From positions 1,717,501-1,781,500 of the forward strand of contig NC_054750.1 in assembly GCF_018143015.1 (NCBI RefSeq): a stretch of 64,000 bases of DNA, given 5' to 3'. Shown here piece by piece: positions 48,104 to 60,300 of the stretch. The translations under genes were made by a program, and so were the position numbers. This stretch comes from Lytechinus variegatus (lineage: Eukaryota > Echinodermata > Echinoidea > Temnopleuroida > Toxopneustidae). Each line of letters begins with the position of its first letter. The first letter of the stretch is position 1. The notes beneath the pieces were generated by a model. That model was not told where the DNA came from, did no database searches, and saw nothing but the letters and a program-made list of their open reading frames with translations.

Positions 48104-48436
48104 ATCCCTTTGAAGTTCGTCTTGTTGGTGGACCTACATGTACAGATGCTTAAGGAAGAATAAAGGTTTTGTATGATGGATCGTGGGGTACTATCTGTGA
48201 TTCCTTGTGGGATCTTAGAGACGCCAGGGTGGTTTGTAGAATGCTGGGGTACGATGGAGCCTTGAAGGCACCGATATCTGCTAGGTTTGGTCGGGGCTCT
48301 GGTCGCATTCTTCTAATGAATGTCAACTGTGAAGGAACTAAAGACAACCTAGCAGACTGTGCTCATCCAGGGATTGGACGTTACACTAACTTATGTACCC
48401 ATTCGATGGATGCAGGAGCTGTATGTTACTCAGGAA
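48104..48436 (+). pseudogene. SRCR exon with in-frame stop, 5' of gene 4
   Basis: A full-length domain exon of 333 bp with good acceptor (ccttgtcccag) and donor (ggaa/gtatgt). The codon expected to be Glu in 'AEGRVEV' is TAA at 48151. There is also a three-residue oddity (PTCTD) with an extra Cys. The rest is open: [42 protein letters not shown]. If spliced in it would terminate the protein; being symmetric, it could be skipped. Confidence 0.8.
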
Positions 48437-48503
48437 GTATGTTCACCCCATCTCTCTCTATCTCTCTCTTTTTCTCTCTTGCGATGTCTCTTTAGATGTC
48501 TAT

Positions 48504-49362
48504 GAGGCTGTTCTTACTACGTTCCTAAAACTAGTTTACTGAAAACTAGTTTAGTGTAAACTAGTTTAAGGCGTGTTGAGAACGGTCAAAGCGGTCTTGG
48601 AATCAATCTTCCGAACCAGTTTGGAAAACCACCTCGCGATGTACTTTTAAAGAGAAATTCCAGTATTTGCAGTAAACACTGATTTCATGAGAAAGTCTGT
48701 AAAACAAGGCTTAATTGTCAGTATATCATCGAGGATCTAGATCTGGTACAGTTACATTAACTGAACTTTGTGCAATCTTGAAATCTACGCTGAAAAATGT
48801 TCACACCGAAGATCCCCAACACAGATAAGCGCACGTGGGACAATGTAAAATTATTGCTTAGGGCGTCGGGCCCGACGCCCTACCCGATTCCTGTGCTTAT
48901 TTGCTGATTTCTCAGCAATTACACAATTTCTTCCAGAATTCTTTGGCACATGCGTTTTATTTATACAAACAGACACTTTGGTGGTCATTTCATTGGATTC
49001 TGTACGAACTCATTTTGATATCGTTACCAAAACTAGCATTTACCTTTAAAGATCGCTCTGCCTCGTTAAACTGGTTTTAGCGTGAGGACACAACCGTTCT
49101 TCGAGAAGCGATCTTTGCACATTTTGAGCGCGCTACTCCACACGACAGGTGTAGAATGCATATGCTGCGGTTTGGAATTTCGCGCGAAACATGTTACCCC
49201 ACTGAGAGCGTTTCCATGGGAACAAGAGCGCTCTACGTGAAGTGATTTACAAAACCACTTTCGTGTGATCAAGTGGGAACGCTAGCAAAGCGATCTTCCA
49301 AACTGGTTTCCTGACACGGCTCCCATCAAACCAGCTTTAGAAAGAGTAATGAGAACGGCCTC
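48504..49362. mobile_element. Inverted-repeat element containing a nested repeat
   Basis: The left end GAGGCTGTTCTTACTAC and right end GTAATGAGAACGGCCTC are complementary with mismatches. TAT borders both sides. Inside, several inverted stretches ('aaccagtttgg', 'ccaaactggttt') flank the dispersed repeat at about 48655-49055. No protein is encoded. Confidence 0.65.
48655..49055. repeat. Dispersed repeat, copy 2
   Basis: Counterpart of 15850-16245, here nested in an inverted-repeat element. It contains the perfect hairpin 'gggcgtcgggcccgacgccc'. Confidence 0.7.
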
Positions 49363-51035
49363 TATCCCTAAACGCTTTAGTGCCAACAAATGCAAGTGAG
49401 ATTCTAGCCAAATCGGTATTCCAAAAGTATTACCGATTTTAAATATGTACACTGGAATTTATATATTTCAGAATACATGCATTGATTCAGTTTTTTTTAA
49501 CTTTCCTGATATCATTGACAAAAAATGTATACTCTAAAGGCCTGTAGTATTCGAGCATTTGAATTGCACTTTTTTCTAAGAGAGTTTATCAGTTTCTACC
49601 CTTGTACTGAGAAATGTTATACAAAAAATGGGTGGTCCACCTGCCTACAAAACACATGTGACACAACGTATAATCAAAAGCAAAATGAAGTGAATAAGTA
49701 CATCAGAATACGTATACTTTTTCTCACGCATTTAATTTTTATGTTAAAACCTAGCAAAAAGAAAACAATTCTACGATAACGAAAAAAATAATCCAGAAAT
49801 AATACAATCACCGATGACAAAAACTAAATTGCAAAGGAGATTAATTCAGATATTCCACGTATTAGCAACAATCTTGCAAGCACATTCCCTCTAACTCAGA
49901 AATCTTTCAACAGCTTTTTTGGCAACCCAAACCCTAACTCTATATTCTATAATACTACAAACACACGATAAATTATCAATATTGATATCAAGATACAAGA
50001 AGAGCAATGGTTTCGATGGTATTCCTAGCTTTCTACCATGTCTACTCAAGAAAAGTATCTTAACTATCGTCGATCTATTGGTGCACACATTTAATAGTTT
50101 TACATGTATGATAACAGGAAGGGTACTTAAAATTACGGAAATAACCAGTCATATCTCTTAACAGAATGTAAAGACATACAAAAATTGGAAAGTTGTTTTT
50201 CTTGTTTTAAAATGACTCCTGTTAACACATAAAACGGGTCCTTCTGAGGTGAAAGGGGTACATTACACGTTCGTAAGGGGGCAGGGAGCATTTTTCTTGC
50301 GTAAAAAGGGCACTTTTAAGGGCTTCAAAAAGTGGGAGGGGGGAATTTGCCTCCCGGCCCCCAGAATCACCGCCCCTGGCTGCAATTTTCCTTTTTCACT
50401 TTCAGTTTTATTGCACCTCTCTCCCCTCCCTCCCTCTTCATTTGCCTCCCTTTTCTTCTTACTATAATGTCATAATCACTATTGTTTTTATAACTTTTAA
50501 ACTTATTAGTGATATTGCTGTAGTTATTGTAGTTATTATTCAAATTACTTTCTCTCAATAGTATAGTTTTATAGTTGCTTTTTCGCTTTATGTTGTAAAT
50601 TGCTTCTTTAAGTTCGTCTTCAGTACGTCCCCATTATTGTATATAGTTTTGTTAATCAGGTATTGATATTTGGTTATAAGGGTTTCCCTTTTTAAAGGCT
50701 TTTTTTGTCTTGGCATGTTTTGTTCCATATAATTTGTATAGCCAAAATAAATGCACCTTAATTTAGTTCCTGTTTAATTTATCTTCAATATTTTCTTCAT
50801 TATTAAATACCATTAAAGTGTTTTATTTAGTATACTGTCACTTTGATTGTATTTTCCTTATTTTGTTGAACGGAAAAAAATAGATCTAATCTAAGTATAT
50901 ATATTGTGTTTTAATCTGATTGAATTACTAACTTGCTTGCCCTAATAAAACTAAAAATAAACCCCGATAAAATCAGCAAACATGGGCTGTTTTTTTCCGT
51001 TTAATACAACTAGTATATTTCGTGTTTTTGCCCAG
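49363..51035. other. Spacer before gene 4, nothing recognised
   Basis: AT-rich DNA with a G-rich repeat-like patch near 50270-50400. No supported gene. The gene 4 promoter and signal-peptide exon may lie here or upstream, but I cannot identify them. Confidence 0.45.
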
Positions 51036-51365
51036 TAAATCCTGACCCATTACAAGTTCGCCTTGTTGGAGGATCAAACGATGCTGAAGGGAGAGTAGAG
51101 GTATTACATGACGGATCCTGGGGTAATGTCTGCGATAATTATTGGGATCTCAGAGACGCCAGGGTTGTTTGTAGGATGCTGGGGTTTGATGGAGCCTTGG
51201 AGGCACCGAGATCTGCAAGGTTTGGCCAAGGTTCCGGTCGCGTGCTGCTGAATTATGTAAACTGTGAAGGATCAGAAGACAACCTAGCAGACTGTGCTCA
51301 TGCAGGGATTGAACGTTACTCATGTAGTCATTCAAGAGATGCAGGAGCCATTTGTTATTCTGAAG
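51036..51365 (+). CDS. Gene 4 SRCR exon 1
   Basis: Complete domain of 110 codons. The acceptor is tttttgcccag and the donor gaag/gtaagt, consensus. It reads [31 protein letters not shown] (Asn-Val in place of Thr-Ile), [35 protein letters not shown]. Six cysteines. Confidence 0.92.
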
Positions 51366-54300
51366 GTAAGTTAGTGGTCGATTTCGTGAACGATTTAATC
51401 CTCTGAATTCAATTTTAATTCCATTAAAATGATTTGTTTGCGATAGGCACATATAAAATGTTTCACATGAAAGACTGTATTGTTGTTCAACCATTTGCAC
51501 GTTTCATTTTATTTTCAATATATTCATTTAATTTATATCTTAATTATTTTCCCATCAACATGAAGAAAAGTCTTTGCAATACAAATACAATTTTAAATAA
51601 TAGTAGTAATTTAGCTACATGTTCATTGAATTCTATCTGCTTAAAACAAGTTTTACCATAACTGTAGACTTAAATGGGCCGGATATTAAAAATGTATTTC
51701 AGTATCGAACATTTTAAAGAATGAATTTCAATTTGAATGAACGTTAATGCAAAAAAAAATCGGATGCTGCAAATTTCACGAAAAAAATAATTTTGTTTCA
51801 TGAAAAAATGCATAAAATCGAGGTTGATGGTCGATTTCGTTAACAATTTAAGCTTCATAATACATTTTTAATTGCATTATATTGAATCGTTTCCATAAAT
51901 AAAATATTTTGTCATAAAAGACTTCAATGTTGTTTAACTCTTTCCAAGTTTCATTTTTCAATATGTTCATTTAATTTTAATTATTATCCCGTGGGTACTT
52001 ATCTTAGCCGCTGTATTGGCTCAGTTGGTAGAGTGTCCGTCATGCAACCGAGAATTCGGGAGTTCAAACCCCGGCCCCGTTTGACAAAAATACGTAAATC
52101 TGCCGACGGGATTTGCTGCTACCTTGCTAGGACATGGAGTTCAATATGATTTAAGGGATAGAGCTCTGCCGATCTTGCGCTGCACACGGCTCCCGGGTGA
52201 ACGATAAATTGGGCAAAATGAACTTTCAGAATATTTCTCTTCTCAAATTTCTATTTCGAGCAATGCAATATGGATTTTTTTTCCCTTTCTGAAATATTTA
52301 CCACTATGGATCTACTCACATTAGCGTTTGTGTTTGGTATGTGCGTTTGATTGTTTCTCTACTTCAATGCTCTATATTTTGTAGCATGACTAATGGAACG
52401 ATTTTCTAAGGAATTCACCCTCATAATTACGTGTTAGTATTAAGTATTAATTCCAAAAATAAATTCTTCGTCTTGTATGAAAGATCTTAGGTTATTTTTT
52501 ACAAGTGCTTTGGAGTAATATAAATTACAATCAGAAAATGTGGGCTTATTTTTAATACAAACAGATTCATATTTTCTCGCGCAGCAAACCCAAACCCATT
52601 CGAAGTTCGCCTTGCCGGTGGATCAAACGACGCTGAAGGGAGAGTAGAGATCATGCATGACGGATCTTGGGGTACTATCTGTGATGATTGGTGGGATCTG
52701 AGAGACGCCAGAGTGGTTTGTAGGATGCTGGGGTTTGATGGAGCCTTGGAAGCACCGGGATCTGCACGTTTTGGGCAAAGTTCCGGTCGCGTGCTGCTGA
52801 ATTATGTCAACTGTGAAGGATCAGAAGACAACCTAGCATACTGTGCTCATGCAGGGATTGAACGTTACTCATGTAGTCATTCAAGAGATGCAGGAGCCAT
52901 TTGTTATTCTGGAGGTAGGTTAATGGTCGATATCGTTAACAATTTAAGCCTCTGAATACATTTTTAATAGTTTTACTACAACTGCTGACTTCAATGGGCC
53001 GGATATTAAAAAAGTATTCAGTATCGAACATTTTAAAGAATGAATTTGATAAGTGATATCCCCTCTGAATACTTTCTAAAAATTAGGGGGGCGCTATATA
53101 TAAAAAGATTGAAAATGTCAATATGTTTGTAGCATTGAGGTGATACCGTTACTAATAAAAGCATGAGCGTTAACGCCAAAATAAATCGGATACTGTAAAT
53201 TTCATGGAAAAAAGTTGTTTCATGAAAAAGTGCATAAAATTGAGGTTAGTGGTCAATTTCGTCAACGTTAAGCTTCAGAATCCATTCTTTATTTCTATTA
53301 AAATTATTCGTTTGCACAAATAACATATTTTGACATAAATGACTGTAATGTTGTTCAACTACTTCCACGTTTCATTTTTCAATATGTTCATTTAATTTAT
53401 ATTTTGATTATTACCTCGTGTTTAATTATTTTAACCGCTGTGTTGGCTCAGTTGGTAATAATTATAATTATACTTGCTTATATAGCGCTTAATACATACT
53501 TTGTCAGAAGTCTCTAAGCGCTCTACAATATATATGCAGCATAATTACCCTGGCCAGTGGCGGACCGTGACCCCGAGGAGACAAAGCATTGGGGGGGGGC
53601 ACGGCATTGTTCACAAACAATGCAGTGCCCCCCGAATGCTTTGTCTCCTCCGGGTCACGGTCCGCTACTGACCCTGGCTTTAGCAGTGCAGCTGTTACGC
53701 GCGCTGCGTTTCAAGGAATAAATTCCTGCCAGGTACCCATTTAGCTCACCTGGGTTGAGTGCAGCACATTGTGGATCAATTTCTTGCTGAACGAAATTAC
53801 GCACTGGTTGGGATTCGAACCCACGACCCTCCACTGGGCCACAACGCTCCACGCTAAGTTGGTAGAGCGTCCGTCTCACAATCGAGAGTTCGGGAATTCA
53901 AACCCCGGCCCCGTCAGAAAAAATACGTAAATCTGCCGATTGGAGCTGCTGCTATCCTGTTAGGTGTTCAACGTTTAAGGCATAGAGCCCCGTCGATCTT
54001 GCGCTACGCACGGCTCCCACGATCAATTGGGCAAAATGAACTTTCAGAATATTTCTCTTCTCAAATTTCTATTTCGAGCAATGAAATATGGATTTTCATT
54101 TTCTCCCCCCCCCCCTTCCTAAATATTTACCACTATGGACCTATACACATTAGCGTTTGTATTTGGTATGTGCGTTTGATTGGATCTATACTTCAATGCC
54201 TTATATTTTGTAGCATAAATTCCTTCATTCCTTTTATTCAATTAAGTTATATTCATTTTATCCCCCTCGCTAGTAAAATACATATTTTGATATTAGCTTT

Positions 54301-57300
54301 GCATTCACAAGCTAATCTGATTCTAAAACCATTCTACTTCCAATATACCGGCAGTCAAGTATGACTAATGCAACGCTTTTCAAAGGAATTTGCCCTCATA
54401 ATTACGAGTTTAGTATTAAGTATTAATTCCACAAATGAGTGATCTAATGTTATTCTTTTACATGTGCTTTGCAGTAATATAAATTGTGTGATTTGATGAT
54501 ATTCTTAAAGACAATCAGAAAATGTAAGCTTATTTTTAATACAAGCAGTTTCATATTTTCTCGCGCAGCAAACCCAAATCCATTCGAAGTACGCCTTGCC
54601 GGTGGTTCAAACGGAGATGAAGGAAGAGTAGAGATCATGAATGACGGATCCTGGGGAACCATATGTGATCATGACTGGGATTTTAGAGATGCCAGGGTGG
54701 TTTGTACGATGCTTGGGTTTGATGGAGCCTTGGAGGCACCGATATCTGCAAGGTTTGGCCAAGGTTCTGGTCGCGTTCTTCTAACGTTTGTCAACTGCGA
54801 AGGAACTGAAGACAACCTAGCCGACTGTGCTCATGCAGGGATTGGACATTATTCATGCAGCCATTCGAGGGATGCAGGAGCCGTTTGTTACTCAGGAGGT
54901 AGGTTTTGTCTTTATACCGAACCGGGAAAATTTAATTGTACTGGCAAATTACCTAAATTTTAAACGAGCATTCCTTAAAAATAAAATTAATGTTTGGATT
55001 TGAACATCTCAGAATCTCAATGATTTTCACTTCCGGTTGCTTTTATCTGTTCACCCAATTCTACACTATAATTTATTGCAACAGACCCATTCAGCATTCG
55101 CCTAATAAACGGCACCAACGATTCGGAAGGCAGAGTGAAGGTACTGTACAAAGGAGGAATGGGAACTATATGTGATGACAAATGGGATATACGAGATGCA
55201 AGAGTCGTTTGTAACATGCTTGGATTTGATGGTGCTTTAGCCGCACCAGGTAGAGCTACCTTTGGGGCTGGAAACGGCGAAATCCTGCTTGATGACGTTG
55301 AATGCAAAGGTATGGAGGATACCCTTGCTGGCTGTTTCCATCGAGGACTTGGAGTCAACAACTGCAACCATGACAGTGATGCTGGTGTTGTTTGCTTTAC
55401 AAGAGGTAATTATTTCAATTCAGTCAAAACAGGAGCATCAATCCATTTTAAGATCGTTGCTTTCGTCAAGCATAAAGGAAAGCTTTCATTATCTCGAAGT
55501 ATAAGCTTTCATTCAGGAGCAATGACCAACATGATAACCGAAAAGCTATAAACTGTTGAATTCATTCCATACACACTTACCATTGATTTTGTTCGTCTAG
55601 CTGGCAGGCACACATTTGTTATGCTGCTGTTTTGCGGTCATATACGTGTTTATTTGTTACTCGCCAAAAGATTATTTACTAGTATATTGTTTTAAGATCT
55701 TTCAGGAAGTAGAACTTGATGAATTTTAAGATGCAATCTCAATCTACTCGGGTTATCCTAACTCTGGGAATTTCGCTTATCTTTATCTATTAGAGTACAT
55801 AGATAGACTTATTGAAATCCATGTACTACCCTTCCATGTACTGCTGCAAAAGATCAATCTGAAGATTAAGCTTTATCCTGGTTCTGCTGAGTAAGCATAG
55901 AGCAATAGAATGCCCAGTGAGACCTGAATGGCAGCCTCAGGAATACAATAGAGGGGTTAAGGATCATCCTTGTTCTATTATTGGCCTTTGAAAATTTTGA
56001 AACTTCATTTCAACGTTATTTCAACGTTATACTCTTAATGTGCAAAAACAAATGGCGGCCAGAAGTAGAAACCAATGACAACCGAGTCACCTGAAATATG
56101 TCGGACCTAGAATTTACTTTTATTCTAATTCAACAGCCATGATCCGAACTCAGCCCTTGATTTGTTGCGATATTGAGATGACAGCTACGAGCGGTAAAAC
56201 ATTAAAAGTGGGCCGGGACGAAACAAAAGTGCGCCAAAAGTAATTTTGGGCAATTTCAGATTTTTAATTTTTGTCATGCCCAGCTGAAAGACAACACTTT
56301 GAAGAATACTTCAGCAAAATATTTCATTCGGGAATTTGCATAAAGGTAGTTAATTTCCTACCTCAAATCGTAAAATGTGACATTTTGCGAAATGCCGCGT
56401 ACATGACAACTCAGTTGAAAAACAAGCCATTTCACAGGTTTTTCATGTAGGAATCTGAAATGGCACCCACATAATCTTGATATGTTCTTTTTGCCTTAGA
56501 AAGGATTCAAAATAGATTAAAGACACATTTCATGAGGTTTATGGGATAATTATTCCTCGAAGTAGGCTGATAATCCATGTTGTTTGCATTTACATTAGAA
56601 ACGTCTGGATTTCCGTTTAAATACTATCATCATCATTTTGCTAGATGTCTAAGCTTTAAGTCGATACCAAATTTAGCTTCCCGTTTTTGCCCGTTTTTTA
56701 TTTAGAGCCGATTTTACTTGACTCAACATCCCCAAAACCTGTTAAAAAAACGGTCATTTTTATACCGCGCAATCATCGCAGCGCACCGTGTGAGGTGTAC
56801 ATTGCCGTTCATTTTTGCACGACGAGGAGGATTCCCCTTCCATTTTATGAAAATGACATGAATTTCGGGCACAATGCACACACAATAAAGGTTGATAACG
56901 CGTATTAGGGCTACCCGCCCCTTTTCAGAGATACTTGTAGAATAATTTTATCCAAAAACCCTCCTCATAGTAAAACTTTCGTGGTGTTACATACTCTGCG
57001 TTTTACCCAAGTCTACGCCGGTTGATAAAGCACGGTTAATATTTTTCCGATTTTTAAGTATTTGTTATCTAATGATCATTGTGATGCCATAAAATTATTT
57101 TCAGGATCTCATACACACTTTTAACCCTAACTAGGCCGGGCTTTTTTGGCTGTTCTGTGGCCGGGGGGGGGGGGTGATTCAAACCCCCCCTCCTGAGATC
57201 TCGGCCGTGCGCGCAAAAATTTGCACGCTGGTTGTGTGCGATGTAATTTACAAGGCTGTATGATAAAATTTTCCAAAATAGTGAGATTTTATTTCATATG

Positions 57301-60300
57301 AATTAATTATTCTAATTTCTGCATAAATCATACTTTTTGCTCTAATTCACTAAATACAGCTCCTAGAATGCTAGGTTCTGGTAAGGATATTCTTTGTAGC
57401 ATTCTTAACAATCGCAATTGAAAAAAAATCGGTTTGGATATAATTTCTTATGTATTTCTTTGTTTTTCAGCCTTTTGTTTTTCTTTCTTTTTTCACCAGA
57501 TTTATTGCACTACTTTTTTGAAGCATAATTATGGTTAAATTAATTGATTACAGCTGTTTAAAGTAAAAATAATCACATCTATATGAATAAGATGAGAAAA
57601 ATCAATTTGCATTGACTTTGGACACAAAATCACGTTTTATAACAATTTTTGGTCTGACATGCACTTACGAAATGTAACGTAATTTTGGAACCGCGTACCC
57701 GGGTGTCGTACATTTGGTCTCAAAGGATGCGCGAGACTTAAAAGTATAAACTCCGTGAGTGGCGCGGTCAAAAAAATTCGCACGGCGGAATGATCACAGA
57801 AAATGTTGAGGGGGGAGATTGATTCAACCCCCCCCGGCCATTTTAGGGTTAAGGCATGTGAGAAGCCTAAAACAACATTCACTCTGGTCAATCTTAAAGT
57901 AACAAATAACAAAAAGCTTATATACGGCACATTGTTTGGCGTAATTTGTCTTTTCAGAGATAGGTTTTAATTAGCTAATCAAATTCTGGTATCAAAGTGA
58001 CGTCATATTGGCTTTAGATTATCTTCAGTCGATTCTACGCCCAGAATTACCCTAAATCAACATGTTAAAATAAAAATATAACACGGAATATAATTTTTGC
58101 GCACTTTCAACACATTCTGGCCCACTGTGCGTCGTTGTGACCAGTGCATGCGGAAATCTAAATCTGAGATTGATCGACGAATTTACAGGGCAAAGTGTAA
58201 AAGCTACTAGGATAAATAAATAGCCGTTCAGTCATCTTACTTTCCATCAGATCTCAAAACTGTTGCTTGAAGTGGATAAGACATAGATAAGTGATCATGA
58301 CTGTAAGGGGTCCAACGAAATGTACCATTCTTAACTGTCTAAATATGAAACTCTCAATAAAGCTGATGTTTTGAAACTGATTGTCATCATCTACAACTTG
58401 TCTTCTAGATCCCATGCCAACTCATATTACTATTCCCTAGTATTTCTACCATTGATAAAGACGATTATTAACACTAGTCTCGAAACGGGATTTTCTCCTT
58501 CATTAAAAAGGATCAGTTGTAACACATGTTTCGGCCGATGAGCTGTCTAGCTATCGTCCGATTTCAAATCTACGTTTCATGGGGAAACTAATTGAGAAAG
58601 CTCTTGTCCGACAACTCCAGAATACCTGTCCGCAAACGATCTGCACAAACAGTCAGGCTGTTTATAGCCACACAACAGTGTCGAAACCGCTCTGCCTAGG
58701 CATGTTAGAGTGCAGAATGACATGTTGGTCTCTCTAGATGAAAAAATGAAGCTTTGCTGGTGCCCTTAGATTTTTAAGCATTTGATCGATGGGGCTGTGC
58801 GGAAGTGATATCATCCTACCTCTGAAAACGTACCCATGTTGTAAAAGGTAAACGAAGTTGTGTCCTACTGAGCCAACGATTTATGCGGGGTGCCTCAGGG
58901 ATCCATACTTGGTCCTTTATTCCACACGCTATACAACTCTCCTATATCAGCGATTATCAAGACCCATGTGTTGGAGACAATGCTTTATGCCGATGGCGCT
59001 CAAATGTATTTAGCATTCAAACCCCATGATCGACACACTTATATAAACAGGATTAAAGTTTGTCTTGCACATGTCCTGTCTTGGGCCCGATGAAATAGTT
59101 TGAAAATCAACCCAATGATTAATTTCTCATCTAGATTTAATCTTGCTTAAACATCAAATTACTTCATCAACTGAGGACCCATTACTTGTACTTCCAATTC
59201 CACAAATTGTTAAAAAAAAACATACTTGTTCTCGTGTTAAGTAATTTTGTTCATGAAATGTGTATTATGATAATAGTTTGTTAATTTTCCATATAATATT
59301 TTTGTTTCTGATTCTTAGTTCTGGTATAAGACTAAATTATTTGCATGTTAGGTGCATAGAGATTATGTTGAATGTTATCATTATTAAGTCAGAACGTAAA
59401 GCTTTATGAATTATGATGCACTGTAACCTGTATTGTTTTTACCTTAGGTCATTCATCTCCAATCCATGTACGGCTGGTCGGCGGAGAAAATGATGCCGAA
59501 GGCACGGTAAATGTTATGCACAATGGATCTTGGGGAACTGTATGCGACTTTAATTGGGATCTGCGTGACGCCAGTGTGGTTTGTAGAATGTTAGGGTTTG
59601 GTGGAGCTTTGGAAGCACCGAGATCTGCAAGGTTTGGTCAGGGTTCTGGACGCATTCTTCTAAACTGGGTCGAGTGCGATGGATCAGAAGACACTTTTGC
59701 AGACTGCACACACCCAGGAATTGGAGATTACAGTTACTGTGGTCATAACAAAGATGCAGGAGTCGTGTGCTTCCTTGGAGGTATGATTTCTATCATTTTC
59801 TCGATTAAGTTAAGCCCCGCAATTAAATGAACCACACATTATTCGAAATATGGAAATTAAATAAATTGATAGGCCATTGCTGGCAACTTGGGGCTACAGG
59901 TGTAAGCATATTGAAAGAAGAATCAATACCCCGATTTCTTCAATTAGTCTTACCTTTATGTAGTTGCATCTAACTTTAAAAATCAACAAATAGTACTATA
60001 ATACCACTTAATAATTTTCAAAGTGTTCTGCAAACTAGATAATTCAGATTACGGTATATTGTACTTAACTTTGCCTTGGTAGTTCGACTTGCAGATGGAG
60101 CCAGTGAATATGAAGGAAGGGTAGAGATTTTCCATGAAGGGTCTTGGGGAACTGTGTGTGATGATATGTGGGACCTGGATGATGCTACCGTTGTGTGCAG
60201 ACACTTAGGATTTGTTGGAGCCTTGGCTGCTTTACCCCAGGCTCACTTTGGTGAGGGTTCTGGTGATATCTTGTTGGATGGTGTTCAGTGCAATGGATCA

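Larger units (their letters stand above)
53431..54010 (+). mobile_element. SINE family 1, second copy, split by an insertion
   Basis: Begins 'taaccgctgtgttggctcagttggta' and resumes at 53857 'agttggtagagcgtccgtc' through the B-box-like segment near 53893. It is paralogous to 52007-52215 and is interrupted by the minus-strand SINE at 53458-53856, which duplicated AGTTGGTA. Confidence 0.85.

Noticed and set aside
52007-52090. Possible tRNA gene (A-box and B-box present)
   Set aside because: The spacing and sequence do not give a sound cloverleaf, and the element recurs with a non-tRNA body, so it is a SINE.
54484-54568. Apparent signal peptide fused to the SRCR domain of gene 4 exon 3
   Set aside because: It is read-through of intron sequence across a strong ctcgcgcag acceptor. 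The same intron context occurs before exon 52585 without this frame.
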